Part shown: positions 1 to 6,248 of the stretch, one piece after another
Layout of the letters: each line of letters opens with the position of its first letter
Numbering within the stretch: the stretch's first letter is position 1
Assembly (NCBI RefSeq): GCF_937900395.1
Contig: NZ_CALCDX010000003.1
Coordinates: forward strand, 1-10,264
DNA from: an uncultured Caulobacter sp.
Lineage (GTDB): Bacteria; Pseudomonadota; Alphaproteobacteria; Caulobacterales; Caulobacteraceae
DNA: 10,264 bases
Reading direction: 5' to 3'
Translations under genes and position numbers: made by a program
Notes under the pieces: generated by a model
The model's input: the letters and a program-made list of their open reading frames with translations, nothing else
The model's database searches: none
Told to the model about the DNA's origin: nothing

Positions 1-290
1 CGGTTGATGCAGCGCAGGAAGGTCGACTTGCCGCAGCCCGACGGGCCGATGAAGGCAGTGACCGACTTGGCCGGGATGTCCAGATTGACGTCGAACAGAG
101 CCTGCTTATCGCCGTAGAAGACCTTGACGTCGCGCGCCTTGATCTTGGGCTCGCCAACGGGAGCGGCGGCGCTGGCCGCCGGCACGGCGGTCTGGATCAC
201 CGGCGTGCCGGCGGTGTCGTCAGGGCTTTGGACGGTCATGGCGTGTCCGCGCAGGAGAGGTTGGGCGAGAGGGTTCAGGATCTGGGTCAT
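1..290 (-). CDS. pstB: Phosphate ABC transporter ATP-binding protein PstB (5' part, cut by window edge)
   Basis: PstB is the cytoplasmic ATPase that drives phosphate import through the PstC/PstA channel; it also takes part in signalling to PhoR through PhoU. The first 96 codons are visible. Seen: a Walker A loop GPSGCGKST at residues 82-90 followed by FLRCIN, preceded by KIKARDVKVFYGDKQALFDV, which matches the start of PstB-type ATPases. The chosen start is the ATG at 288-290, 7 bases after the pstA stop (298-300), with a modest GGTAGG upstream. A second in-frame ATG at 237-239 would shorten the protein by 17 residues. With the first start, Walker A lies about 40 residues later than in E. coli PstB because of an Ala/Pro-rich, low-complexity N-terminal extension (roughly residues 1-48). 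It is the third gene of the pstCAB operon. The Q-loop, signature and Walker B motifs lie outside the window. Confidence 0.95.
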   Translation of the reverse strand, partial: MTQILNPLAQPLLRGHAMTVQSPDDTAGTPVIQTAVPAASAAAPVGEPKIKARDVKVFYGDKQALFDVNLDIPAKSVTAFIGPSGCGKSTFLRCIN

Positions 291-297
291 GTGAAAC

Positions 298-1593
298 CTA
301 CCAGCGGCGCTCGAAGCGGCGGCGCAGGATCACGGCCGCGGCGTTCATGACGATCATGAAGACGAGGAGAACGATAATGGCGGCGGCGGTGCGCTCGTGG
401 AAGGCGCGCTCGGACGCGTTCTCCCAGATGAACACCTGGACCGGCAGCACGGTGGCGGCGCCGGTGAAGCCTTCCGGTACGCCGGGCACGAACGAGACCA
501 TGCCGATCATCAGCAGCGGGGCGGTCTCGCCCAGGGCGTGGGCCAGCGACAGGATGGCGCCGGTCATCACGCCGGGCATGGCCAGCGGCAGCACGTGGTG
601 GAAGACCGTCTGGGTCTTGGACGCGCCGACGCCCAGGGCGGCCTCGCGGATCGACGGCGGCACGGCCTTCAGCGCCGAGCGGGTGGCGATGATCACGGTC
701 GGCAGGGCCATCAGGGCCAGCACCAGGCCGCCGACCAGCGGCGAGGAGCGCGGCACGTTCAGCCAGTTGATGAACAAAGCCAGGCCCAGCAGGCCGTAGA
801 CGATCGACGGCACCGCCGCGAGGTTGTTGATGTTGACCTCGATGACGTCGGTCCAGCGGTTCTTCGGCGCGAACTCTTCCAGATAGACCGCCGCCATCAC
901 CCCGACCGGCACCGCGATCAGTGCGGTGATGAACAGCATCATGGCCGAGCCGACCACCGCGCCCAGCACGCCGGCCTGTTCGGGCTCGGTCGAGTCGGAG
1001 TTGGTGAAGAAGGCGAAGTTGAAGCCAGACTTGATCGCGCCCGCCTTCGTCAGCTGGTCCAGCCAGTCCAGCTGCTGGTTGTCGAGCTTGCGGTCGCCCT
1101 CGGCGGTCGAGCGCTTCAGCTCGCCCTTGAAATAGAGGTCAGCGTCGGCCTTCAGGGGGCCAGACACGGTGATCGTCTGGCCGATCAGCTTCGGGTCGGC
1201 CTTGATCTTGTTCAGCAGCTGGAAGCCGAAGTCGCGCGAGACCAGGTCCTGGACCTTGGTCGAGACGGTGCCCAGGTCGTCGTCCTGCACGCCCAGCTTC
1301 TTCATCACCGCCTCGGCGACGATGTAGTCGTAGTTGACGCCCGACAGGTCGGACGTGTCGATACGATCCGGGTTCAGATAGACCGGCACGCTCAGGGTGT
1401 GGGTCTCGAACGTCGTGTAGCCCTGGGCCACGATGCGGCCGACCAGCACCACCAGGAACACCATGGCGATGATGATCGCCGCCATGCCCTGCGCCTTGAA
1501 CAGGCGCTCGGCGCGGTGACGCTTCTTCAGACGGTCGTCGGCGGCCGAGAAGGCCGAGCGCGGGGCGGCCGCGCCGAGGGTCGCGTCAGTCAT
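298..1593 (-). CDS. pstA: Phosphate ABC transporter permease PstA
   Basis: PstA is one of the two inner-membrane permease subunits of the high-affinity phosphate importer and pairs with PstC. At 431 residues it is much longer than E. coli PstA (about 296). The extra length is an N-terminal block: a basic cytoplasmic segment (1-35), a membrane segment (about 38-57) and a periplasmic domain (about 58-205), the arrangement of alphaproteobacterial PstA proteins with a DUF3333-type N-terminus. The permease core follows with hydrophobic segments near 208-237, 255-276, 285-305, 338-365 and 402-423. The EAA loop that contacts PstB is visible as REAALGVGASKTQTVFHHVLPLAMPG (316-341, given here as one known motif region; key residues E317, A318, G321, G323, P336, G341). 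The ATG at 1591-1593 lies inside the end of pstC (ATGACTGA, 8-base overlap), which suggests translational coupling. Confidence 0.96.
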   Translation of the reverse strand: MTDATLGAAAPRSAFSAADDRLKKRHRAERLFKAQGMAAIIIAMVFLVVLVGRIVAQGYTTFETHTLSVPVYLNPDRIDTSDLSGVNYDYIVAEAVMKKLGVQDDDLGTVSTKVQDLVSRDFGFQLLNKIKADPKLIGQTITVSGPLKADADLYFKGELKRSTAEGDRKLDNQQLDWLDQLTKAGAIKSGFNFAFFTNSDSTEPEQAGVLGAVVGSAMMLFITALIAVPVGVMAAVYLEEFAPKNRWTDVIEVNINNLAAVPSIVYGLLGLALFINWLNVPRSSPLVGGLVLALMALPTVIIATRSALKAVPPSIREAALGVGASKTQTVFHHVLPLAMPGVMTGAILSLAHALGETAPLLMIGMVSFVPGVPEGFTGAATVLPVQVFIWENASERAFHERTAAAIIVLLVFMIVMNAAAVILRRRFERRW

Positions 1594-3019
1594 ATTGTTC
1601 CCGGTACTTCTGGACGATGCGCAGGGCGATGATGTTCAGGCACAGCGTCACCACGAACAGGGTGAGGCCGAGGCCGAAGGCCGACAGGGTCTTGGGGCTG
1701 TCGAATTCCTGGTCGCCGGTGAGCAAGGTGACGATCTGGACGGTGACGGTAGTCACCGTGTCGAGCGGGTTGGCGGTCAGCTTGGCCTGCAGGCCGGCGG
1801 CCATGGTCACGATCATGGTCTCGCCGACGGCGCGGGAGATGGCCAGCAGCATGGCGGCCATGATGCCCGGCAGGGCGGCCGGCAGGACGACCTTCTTGAC
1901 CGTTTCCGACTTGGTCGCGCCCATGGCGTAGCTGCCGTCGCGCAGGCTCTGCGGCACGGCGTTGATGATGTCGTCCGACAGCGAGGAGACAAACGGGATC
2001 AGCATGATCCCCATCACCACCCCGGCGACCAGCGCCATCTGGTTCTGGACTTCCATCAGGTAGGTGGCGACCGGACCGGGCGGCAGGGCCGCGCCGATGG
2101 CGTTGAAGCCAGCGCGGAACAGCGGGCCGACGGTCAGGGCGGCGAAGAAGCCGTAGACCACGGTCGGCACGCCGGCCAGGATCTCGAGCAGCGGCTTGAC
2201 CACGCCGCGAACGCCGCGGCTGGCGTATTCCGACAGATAGATCGCCGAGTAGAGGCCGACGGGCGCGGCCACCAGCATGGCGATGAACATGATCAGGAAG
2301 GTGCCGGCGAACAGCGGCACGGCTCCGAAGGCGCCCGACGAGGCGACCTGGTCGGCGCGCATGGCGATCTGCGGGCTCCACTCGGTGCCGAACAGGAACG
2401 ACAGCGGATTGACGCTCTGGAAGAAGCGCCAGCTTTCCCAGACCAGCGACAGAACGATGCCCAGCGTGGTCAGCACGGCGGCGACCGAGCAGCCGATCAG
2501 CAGGACGCCGATCCAGCCCTCGACTCGGTTGCGGGCGCGGAATTCCGCGGAGATTTTCGGGAAGGCCAGCAGGAAGCCGGCCAGGGCCAGCACGCCCGCG
2601 GCGGCCAGGACGCCGACCTTCAGGACGGTCTCGATGCGACGGGCCTCGGCGACCTTGGCGTCCAGCGCGGTCTTCAGCTCGCCCTCGTAGGTCACCTCGC
2701 TGGGCGATTTGCCGGCGGCGATCGCGTGGGCGTCGCTGTAGAAGACGTCCTGGCGGTCGGGCTCCAGCGCCTGGACGGCGGCCGGACGGCTCGACTGCAG
2801 GATCGCGTCCTCGACGCGACCGCCGAACATCACGCCCAGCAGCAGCAGCAGGGCGGCGGGCACGCCGGCCCACAGGGCCGCGTAGGTCCCGTAGTAGTCC
2901 GGCAGGGAGTGGAGGACGCGCGCGCGGCCTCCGGCGGCGGCCACGGCGCGACGGCGGCCGGCCATGAAGGCCGCGCCGGAGAACAGCGCCAGGACAAGGA
3001 GCGAAAGCCAGGTCAGCAT
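1586..3019 (-). CDS. pstC: Phosphate ABC transporter permease PstC
   Basis: PstC is the second permease subunit of the phosphate importer. It has 477 residues against about 319 in E. coli. The extension has a membrane segment at 1-20, another at about 50-66, a hydrophilic presumably periplasmic stretch (67-130) and another hydrophobic segment (about 132-153); this resembles the N-terminal domain reported in alphaproteobacterial PstC (DUF3708 type). The conserved core starts near 168, with the typical PstC stretch NPLSFLFGTEWSP (204-216), LEILAGVPTVVYGFFA (278-293) and the PstB-contacting EAA-like loop DGSYAMGATKSETVKKVVLP (361-380) followed by ALPGI. The ATG at 3017-3019 is the only good start; its ribosome binding site is weak. 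It is the first gene of the operon and lies about 90 bases downstream of a three-repeat Pho box, so induction by PhoB in phosphate limitation is expected. The stop lies inside the first codons of pstA. Confidence 0.96.
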   Translation of the reverse strand: MLTWLSLLVLALFSGAAFMAGRRRAVAAAGGRARVLHSLPDYYGTYAALWAGVPAALLLLLGVMFGGRVEDAILQSSRPAAVQALEPDRQDVFYSDAHAIAAGKSPSEVTYEGELKTALDAKVAEARRIETVLKVGVLAAAGVLALAGFLLAFPKISAEFRARNRVEGWIGVLLIGCSVAAVLTTLGIVLSLVWESWRFFQSVNPLSFLFGTEWSPQIAMRADQVASSGAFGAVPLFAGTFLIMFIAMLVAAPVGLYSAIYLSEYASRGVRGVVKPLLEILAGVPTVVYGFFAALTVGPLFRAGFNAIGAALPPGPVATYLMEVQNQMALVAGVVMGIMLIPFVSSLSDDIINAVPQSLRDGSYAMGATKSETVKKVVLPAALPGIMAAMLLAISRAVGETMIVTMAAGLQAKLTANPLDTVTTVTVQIVTLLTGDQEFDSPKTLSAFGLGLTLFVVTLCLNIIALRIVQKYREQYD

Positions 3020-3109
3020 GCGTGAAGCTAATCTTGCGCCAGAAGTGTCGAAGGCTCCGCAGGATCGCGGCCTTCCCCCGGGCCCGATCTATGACCGGCC
3101 GGCGCTGTG

Positions 3110-3143
3110 CTTATGCGACAGTTACATGACAGTTTGACGACAG
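3110..3143 (-). promoter_or_regulatory. Pho box (three direct 11-bp repeats) with -10 element, pstC promoter
   Basis: On the minus strand three head-to-tail 11-mers occur exactly 11 bp apart: CTGTCGTCAAA (3143-3133), CTGTCATGTAA (3132-3122) and CTGTCGCATAA (3121-3111). All fit CTGTCRNNNAA. The 18-bp windows starting at repeats 1 and 2 each match 14 of 18 bases of the E. coli Pho box consensus CTGTCATAAATCTGTCAC. The hexamer CATAAG (3115-3110) begins 10 bases after the first 18-mer, where Pho promoters carry their -10, and matches TATAAT at 4 of 6. Transcription would start near 3103 and give a leader of about 84 nt before pstC. The site lies between the terC stop and pstC, so pstCAB has its own PhoB-dependent promoter. 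Confidence 0.9.
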
Positions 3144-3160
3144 CGCCCGGTTAACGCGCT

Positions 3161-4141
3161 TCACCTGACGAAAGAGGCGCTCTTTCGGGTCTTCCAGAGC
3201 GACCACAGCACCCCCGCCGCCAGAATCGCGAAGGTGATCGACAGCGACAGACCAGCGGGGAATTTGGTCCAGCCCAGAAGGTCGGCGATGAAGATCTTGC
3301 CGCCGATGAACACCAGCAGCACGGCGAGCGCCTGCTTCAGATAGGCGAAGCGGTGCAGCACGGCCGCGAGCGCGAAATAGAGGGCGCGCAGGCCGAGGAT
3401 GGCCATGATGTTCGAGGTGTAGACGATGTAGGGGTCGGTGGTGATGGCGAAGATGGCCGGCACCGAGTCGACGGCGAAGATCAGGTCGGCGACCTCGACC
3501 AGCACCAGAGCCAGGAAGAGCGGCGTCGCCAGCAAGGCGGCCTTGCCGGTGCGCGAGTCGACGCCCTTGACGAAGAACGCCTCGCCTTCGAGCCGGTCGG
3601 TGACCGGCAGGACCCGTCGCACGAACTTCAGGGCGGCGTTCTCGTTGAGGTCGATGGGCTTGCCGCTGGAGACCAGCATCTTCACGCCGGTCAGGATCAG
3701 AAAGACGGCGAAGATGTAGAGGACCCAGCCGAACTGGCTGACCAGCGCCGCGCCGACGCCGATCATGACGCCGCGCATCAGGATCACGCCCAGCACGCCC
3801 CAGAACAGCACCCGGTGCTGCAGGGCGGGTGGAATGGCGAAGAAGCCGAAGATCAGGGCGATCACGAAGACGTTGTCGATCGCCAGGCTTTTCTCGATCA
3901 CGAAGCCGGTCAGGTACTCCACGCCCGAGGTCGCGCCCAACTGCAGCCAGACGAGACCGCCAAAGCCCAGGCCCAGCGCGATGTAGATCGCCGACATCAG
4001 CAGGCTCTCGCGGACGCCGATCTTACGCGTCTTGCGATGCAGGACGCCGAGATCGAAAGCCAGGAGGGCCACGACGGCCAGCACGAAGCCGGCCCACATC
4101 CAAAGGGGTTTGCCGATAACCGGCAGGGTCAGAAAGTCCAT
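3161..4141 (-). CDS. TerC/Alx-family integral membrane protein, probable metal (Mn2+) exporter
   Basis: A 326-residue polytopic membrane protein, close in length to E. coli Alx (about 321). About eight or nine hydrophobic segments are visible (near 13-33, 47-68, 88-104, 112-134, 138-156, 203-230, 243-262, 269-288, 298-316). The two family hallmark motifs with acidic residues in the membrane are present: EKSLAIDNVFV (83-93) and EVADLIFAVDSVPA (216-229). Members of the family (Alx in E. coli, TerC homologues in Bacillus) have been linked to manganese export, including metalation of exported proteins; older names refer to tellurite resistance. Substrate here is inferred from the family only. The ATG at 4139-4141 has a GGAG 13 bases upstream. 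It lies between phoR and pstC in the same direction; its stop lies before the Pho box, so it is probably expressed independently of pstCAB. An 8-bp inverted repeat (3169-3187) covers its last codons. Confidence 0.92.
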   Translation of the reverse strand: MDFLTLPVIGKPLWMWAGFVLAVVALLAFDLGVLHRKTRKIGVRESLLMSAIYIALGLGFGGLVWLQLGATSGVEYLTGFVIEKSLAIDNVFVIALIFGFFAIPPALQHRVLFWGVLGVILMRGVMIGVGAALVSQFGWVLYIFAVFLILTGVKMLVSSGKPIDLNENAALKFVRRVLPVTDRLEGEAFFVKGVDSRTGKAALLATPLFLALVLVEVADLIFAVDSVPAIFAITTDPYIVYTSNIMAILGLRALYFALAAVLHRFAYLKQALAVLLVFIGGKIFIADLLGWTKFPAGLSLSITFAILAAGVLWSLWKTRKSASFVR

Positions 4142-4162
4142 GATCGTATGCGCGCTCCAGGT

Positions 4163-4196
4163 CTCGGCGGCCGCGTCGTTCAGGGCGGCCGCCGAG
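4163..4196 (-). repeat. 10-bp perfect inverted repeat directly upstream of the terC ribosome binding site
   Basis: The arms CTCGGCGGCC (4163-4172) and GGCCGCCGAG (4187-4196) are perfectly complementary with a 14-base loop. On the minus strand the hairpin ends 4 bases before the GGAG (4158-4155) used by terC. There is no T-run after it, so it is not a standard terminator. It could be a leader structure that affects terC translation or mRNA stability. The sequence pattern is certain; the role is not. Confidence 0.55.
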
Positions 4197-4220
4197 GGGC
4201 GTGGGGTCTAGGGAAGGCTG

Positions 4221-4274
4221 GCTGGGCCAGCGCGTCAGACGCGGCGGGCGTCAGACGCGGCGGGCGTCAGAAGC
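4221..4274. repeat. Tandem 16-bp repeat with an 11-bp palindrome in each unit, upstream of terC
   Basis: The 16-mer GCGTCAGACGCGGCGG occurs at 4232-4247 and 4248-4263, and its first 8 bases return at 4264-4271. Each unit starts with an 11-bp palindrome, GCGTC-A-GACGC (4232-4242, 4248-4258; degenerate copy 4264-4274). A different 11-bp palindrome, GCTGG-G-CCAGC, abuts the array at 4221-4231. The array is about 80-130 bases upstream of the terC start and just after the stop of the 61-codon ORF. Phased short palindromes of this kind can be operator arrays, but a simple slippage repeat is also possible. Confidence 0.7.
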
Positions 4275-4282
4275 GACAAGCC

Positions 4283-4468
4283 TTAGACACGGATGTCGAG
4301 CACGCTCCGGCGCGCGGATCGCGCGGTCGGAGAGGTCTCGATCCGGTCGGGCGGCGTCACGGGCTTGCTCGTGGGCTGGCTGGCGTGAGACGCGGCCTGG
4401 ACCAGCGTCTGCTGCGTCAACCGCAGAGGCAGCCAAGTCATGGGCGGAAGCGAGGCCCCGACTCTCAT
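4283..4468 (-). CDS. Candidate small protein, 61 residues, overlapping the end of the 50-residue ORF
   Basis: Not recognised. The ATG (4466-4468) overlaps the TGA of the preceding small ORF as ATGA, the usual arrangement for translational reinitiation; it has no Shine-Dalgarno of its own. The frame has high GC at third codon positions (my count is about 53 of 61), as expected for a coding frame in this genome, whereas a longer overlapping minus-strand frame (4251-4487) puts second-position bases of this one into its third position and looks less coding. The product begins MRVGASLPPMTWLPLRL, is basic and Ser/Thr/Pro/Arg-rich, has no clear membrane segment or signal peptide, and ends RRSVLDIRV. 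An internal Met10 is a less supported start. It could be a chance ORF; the evidence is the coupling and codon bias only. Confidence 0.35.
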   Translation of the reverse strand: MRVGASLPPMTWLPLRLTQQTLVQAASHASQPTSKPVTPPDRIETSPTARSARRSVLDIRV

Positions 4469-4617
4469 CGCCGCCCCCAGCGATCAATCAGGTCGAGCAG
4501 AAACGGCCGCCGAGCCGACAGGTCGGGCGACGCGGCGGATCCGCTGGGACGCTCGCGCGGATCAGACGCCGCCCGCCCCCGGCGCACGGACTTGGAAAAG
4601 ATTGAACTCAGGAACAT
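4465..4617 (-). CDS. Candidate small basic protein, 50 residues, with strong ribosome binding site
   Basis: Not recognised. The ATG at 4615-4617 is preceded by AGAGGAGAG, giving an AGGAG core 7 bases from the start, one of the best Shine-Dalgarno sequences in the window. The frame is open further upstream to another ATG (4699-4701), but the internal start is chosen because of this site. The product begins MFLSSIFSKSVRRGRA and ends FLLDLIDRWGRR, with an Arg/Ser/Pro-rich middle; it is strongly basic, with short hydrophobic patches at both ends that could form amphipathic helices. The size, basic character and MFLS-type start faintly recall DUF1127 small proteins, but the hallmark arginine-rich C-terminus is not evident, so no assignment is made. 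GC at third positions is about 76 percent by my count, lower than in the flanking genes. It overlaps the next small ORF by four bases. Confidence 0.42.
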   Translation of the reverse strand: MFLSSIFSKSVRRGRAASDPRERPSGSAASPDLSARRPFLLDLIDRWGRR

Positions 4618-4767
4618 CGACGCTCTCCTCTGTTGGGAGGGCGGCCCGATGTTGGGCTTGCTGGGTTGTGGGGAAGTCCCTCTGGACCCGGCATCGAGCA
4701 CACCCGATGCGCTCCGACATCACGATCACGCTGTTCCAGCGTCGACCGTCAGAGGGGCCCGGCTCGC
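4618..4767 (-). promoter_or_regulatory. Possible structured 5' leader of the small-ORF cassette
   Basis: On the minus strand, between the possible promoter and the 50-codon ORF, several stem-loops lie in a row. They are ACGCTG-GAA-CAGCGT (4742-4728), GCATCG-N8-CGATGC (4710-4691), GTCC-N4-GGAC (4687-4676) and GCCC-N6-GGGC (4657-4644). A CCCTCCC stretch (4640-4634) then directly precedes the AGAGGAGAG ribosome binding site (4631-4623) and can pair with it (CCTC with GAGG). This arrangement would allow masking of the ribosome binding site. I do not recognise a known riboswitch class. The leader boundary depends on the promoter guess. Confidence 0.35.
4623..4631 (-). promoter_or_regulatory. Strong Shine-Dalgarno for the 50-residue ORF
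   Basis: Read on the minus strand this is AGAGGAGAG; the AGGAG core ends 7 bases before the ATG at 4617. It decides the start of the small ORF over the in-frame ATG 28 codons earlier, which has no comparable site. Confidence 0.6.
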
Positions 4768-4773
4768 ATAACA

Positions 4774-4802
4774 AAGATAGATGGAGAGGACGGATTTCGC
4801 AA
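4774..4802 (-). promoter_or_regulatory. Possible sigma-70-type promoter for the small-ORF cassette
   Basis: Minus strand: TTGCGA (4802-4797, 4 of 6 to TTGACA), exactly 17 bases, then TATCTT (4779-4774, 4 of 6 to TATAAT). It lies about 55 bases after the phoR stop in the same direction, so phoR readthrough could also supply transcription. Such matches occur by chance; its support comes from position and spacing. Confidence 0.35.
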
Positions 4803-4856
4803 GGCATGGCCCCGCTATCGGCCTTCACCAGGCGCGCTCGCGACGGGCCCCGCGCC

Positions 4857-6248
4857 CTAGTTGTCGGCCCTCGCCATCGGCAAATAGATGCCGAAGGTCG
4901 CGCCCTCGCCCTGCACGCTCTCGACCGTCAGACCGCCCCGGTGGCGATTCATGATGTGCTTGACGATCGCCAGGCCAAGACCCGTGCCAGACCGCTCGCC
5001 GCTCTTCTGGCCCTCGACGCGATAGAAGCGCTCGGTCAGGCGCGGCAGGTGCTCGCGAGCGATGCCTGGTCCGCGATCGGTCACCCGCAGGGCGGCGTAG
5101 CGCTCGGCCGGATCGTGGTCGGGCGTCAACAACGACATGCGGGCGGCCGCCGAATCGCGCGGCGCGGCGGCGGCCTCGGCCGGCAGGCCCGGGAAGATCT
5201 CGACGCGCACGGTCCCGCCCTTGGGCGTGTACTTGATGGCGTTGTCGACCAGGTTCTGGATGACCTGGATGATCTGGTCGCGGTCGCCGTCGACCACCGC
5301 TCCGCCGCGCGGCGGCAGCACGGGATCGAAGGTCACGGCCTTGTCCTTGGCCTGCGGGGCCAGGGCGTCGATCACGTCGATGGCGGCCATGGCCAGGTCG
5401 ACGCGGCCCAGCGGCGCGATGTGCTCGTTCAGCTCGATCCGCGACAGGCTCATCAGGTCGTCGATCAGGCGCGACATCCGCTCGGCCTGGGCCAGCATGA
5501 TGGTCAGGAACTTGTCGCGGGCGCCCGGATCGTCCTTGGCGTGGCCGCGCAGGGTCTCGATGAACCCCGACAGCGAGGCCAGCGGCGTGCGCAGTTCATG
5601 GCTGGCGTTGGCCAGGAAGTCGGCGCGGGTCCGCTCGCTGCGCCGGGCGTCGGTTTCGTCGCGCAGGGCCAGCAGGGCCAGGCGCGAGCGTCCGGGCGCC
5701 TCCTTGAGCGGTCGGACATAGGCCAGCCAGGCGCGGCCTTGAGTCCCGCCCGTCTCGAACTCGACCACCCCCTCCAGCCCGCCGAACAAAGCCTCGTCCA
5801 CGGCCTCAAGCACGCGCGGATTACGCACGGCCGTGACCAGGAGCTGGCCGGCATGCTGGATTTTGAACAGATCGCGCGCGGCGGCGTTGGCGAACAGGAA
5901 GCGCCGGCCCGTCAGGTCGTCCGCCTCCTCGGCGGCGATGACCATCAAGGGATCGGGCAGGCGATCGAGAATCGCGGCGAAAGGCGGGATTTCTTCAGCC
6001 GCCGCGACGGGGGCCAGCGGCGCGCCGGGCGTCACGGGGGCCTGCCGCGCCTGATCGCGCCTGGCCAGCCAGTAGCCCGCGCCGGCCGCGCCGGCGGCCG
6101 CGAGCGCGGCGGGAAATGGTTGAGCCATGCCGACGACCATCAGACCCAGGATCGCGCCGGGCCCCACCAGAATGGGCCAAAAGGCGCTGGGGCGGCGACT
6201 TTCCGGTCCTCCAGGGGACGTGTTCGCCAGGGGCATGGGATTGCTCAT
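4857..6248 (-). CDS. phoR: Phosphate regulon sensor histidine kinase PhoR
   Basis: PhoR is the membrane-bound histidine kinase that phosphorylates PhoB when phosphate is scarce. With the ATG at 6246-6248 the protein has 463 residues; the frame is open to a TTG at 6296 that would add 16, but MSNPMP is the more natural N-terminus. Two hydrophobic segments (about 24-42 and 44-62) are separated by only a couple of residues, so there is almost no periplasmic domain, as expected for PhoR. A PAS-like domain covers about 88-200. The kinase core shows the H-box ASHELRTPL with His217, N-box QNLVDNAIKYTP (331-342), G1 DRGPGI (391-396), F-box ERFYRV (406-411) and G2 GTGLGLAIVK (421-430). An Ala-rich stretch of about 30 residues (353-383) between the N-box and G1 is longer than usual. 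No phoB or phoU is in the window. Divergent from the autotransporter gene. Confidence 0.95.
   Translation of the reverse strand: MSNPMPLANTSPGGPESRRPSAFWPILVGPGAILGLMVVGMAQPFPAALAAAGAAGAGYWLARRDQARQAPVTPGAPLAPVAAAEEIPPFAAILDRLPDPLMVIAAEEADDLTGRRFLFANAAARDLFKIQHAGQLLVTAVRNPRVLEAVDEALFGGLEGVVEFETGGTQGRAWLAYVRPLKEAPGRSRLALLALRDETDARRSERTRADFLANASHELRTPLASLSGFIETLRGHAKDDPGARDKFLTIMLAQAERMSRLIDDLMSLSRIELNEHIAPLGRVDLAMAAIDVIDALAPQAKDKAVTFDPVLPPRGGAVVDGDRDQIIQVIQNLVDNAIKYTPKGGTVRVEIFPGLPAEAAAAPRDSAAARMSLLTPDHDPAERYAALRVTDRGPGIAREHLPRLTERFYRVEGQKSGERSGTGLGLAIVKHIMNRHRGGLTVESVQGEGATFGIYLPMARADN

Noticed and set aside
397..1632. 411-codon plus-strand open frame opposite pstA
   Set aside because: Composition is His/Gln/Asp/Arg/Gly-rich, typical of the antisense frame of a GC-rich gene; pstA on the other strand is clear.
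1595..3025. 476-codon plus-strand open frame opposite pstC
   Set aside because: Antisense shadow with low-complexity HDGQ composition and no domain.
4232..4271. CRISPR array
   Set aside because: Units are only 16 bp and directly adjacent without spacers.
4142..4420. yybP-ykoY manganese riboswitch upstream of terC
   Set aside because: The family is often linked to Alx/TerC, but I could not find the conserved GGGGAGUAG-type start or the paired loop motifs on the minus strand. A covariance-model search would settle it.
4251..4487. 78-codon minus-strand frame overlapping the 61-codon ORF
   Set aside because: Its third codon positions are less GC-rich than those of the 61-codon frame, it has no ribosome binding site, and its end reads through the 16-bp repeats.
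4562..4828. 88-codon minus-strand frame covering the small-ORF leader
   Set aside because: It contains Cys-x-x-Cys and an in-frame VMSER start, but no ribosome binding site, and it overlaps the 50-codon ORF, which has a much better start.
4800..4856. Terminator after phoR
   Set aside because: GGCGCG and CGCGCC can pair over a 14-base loop, but there is no T-run.
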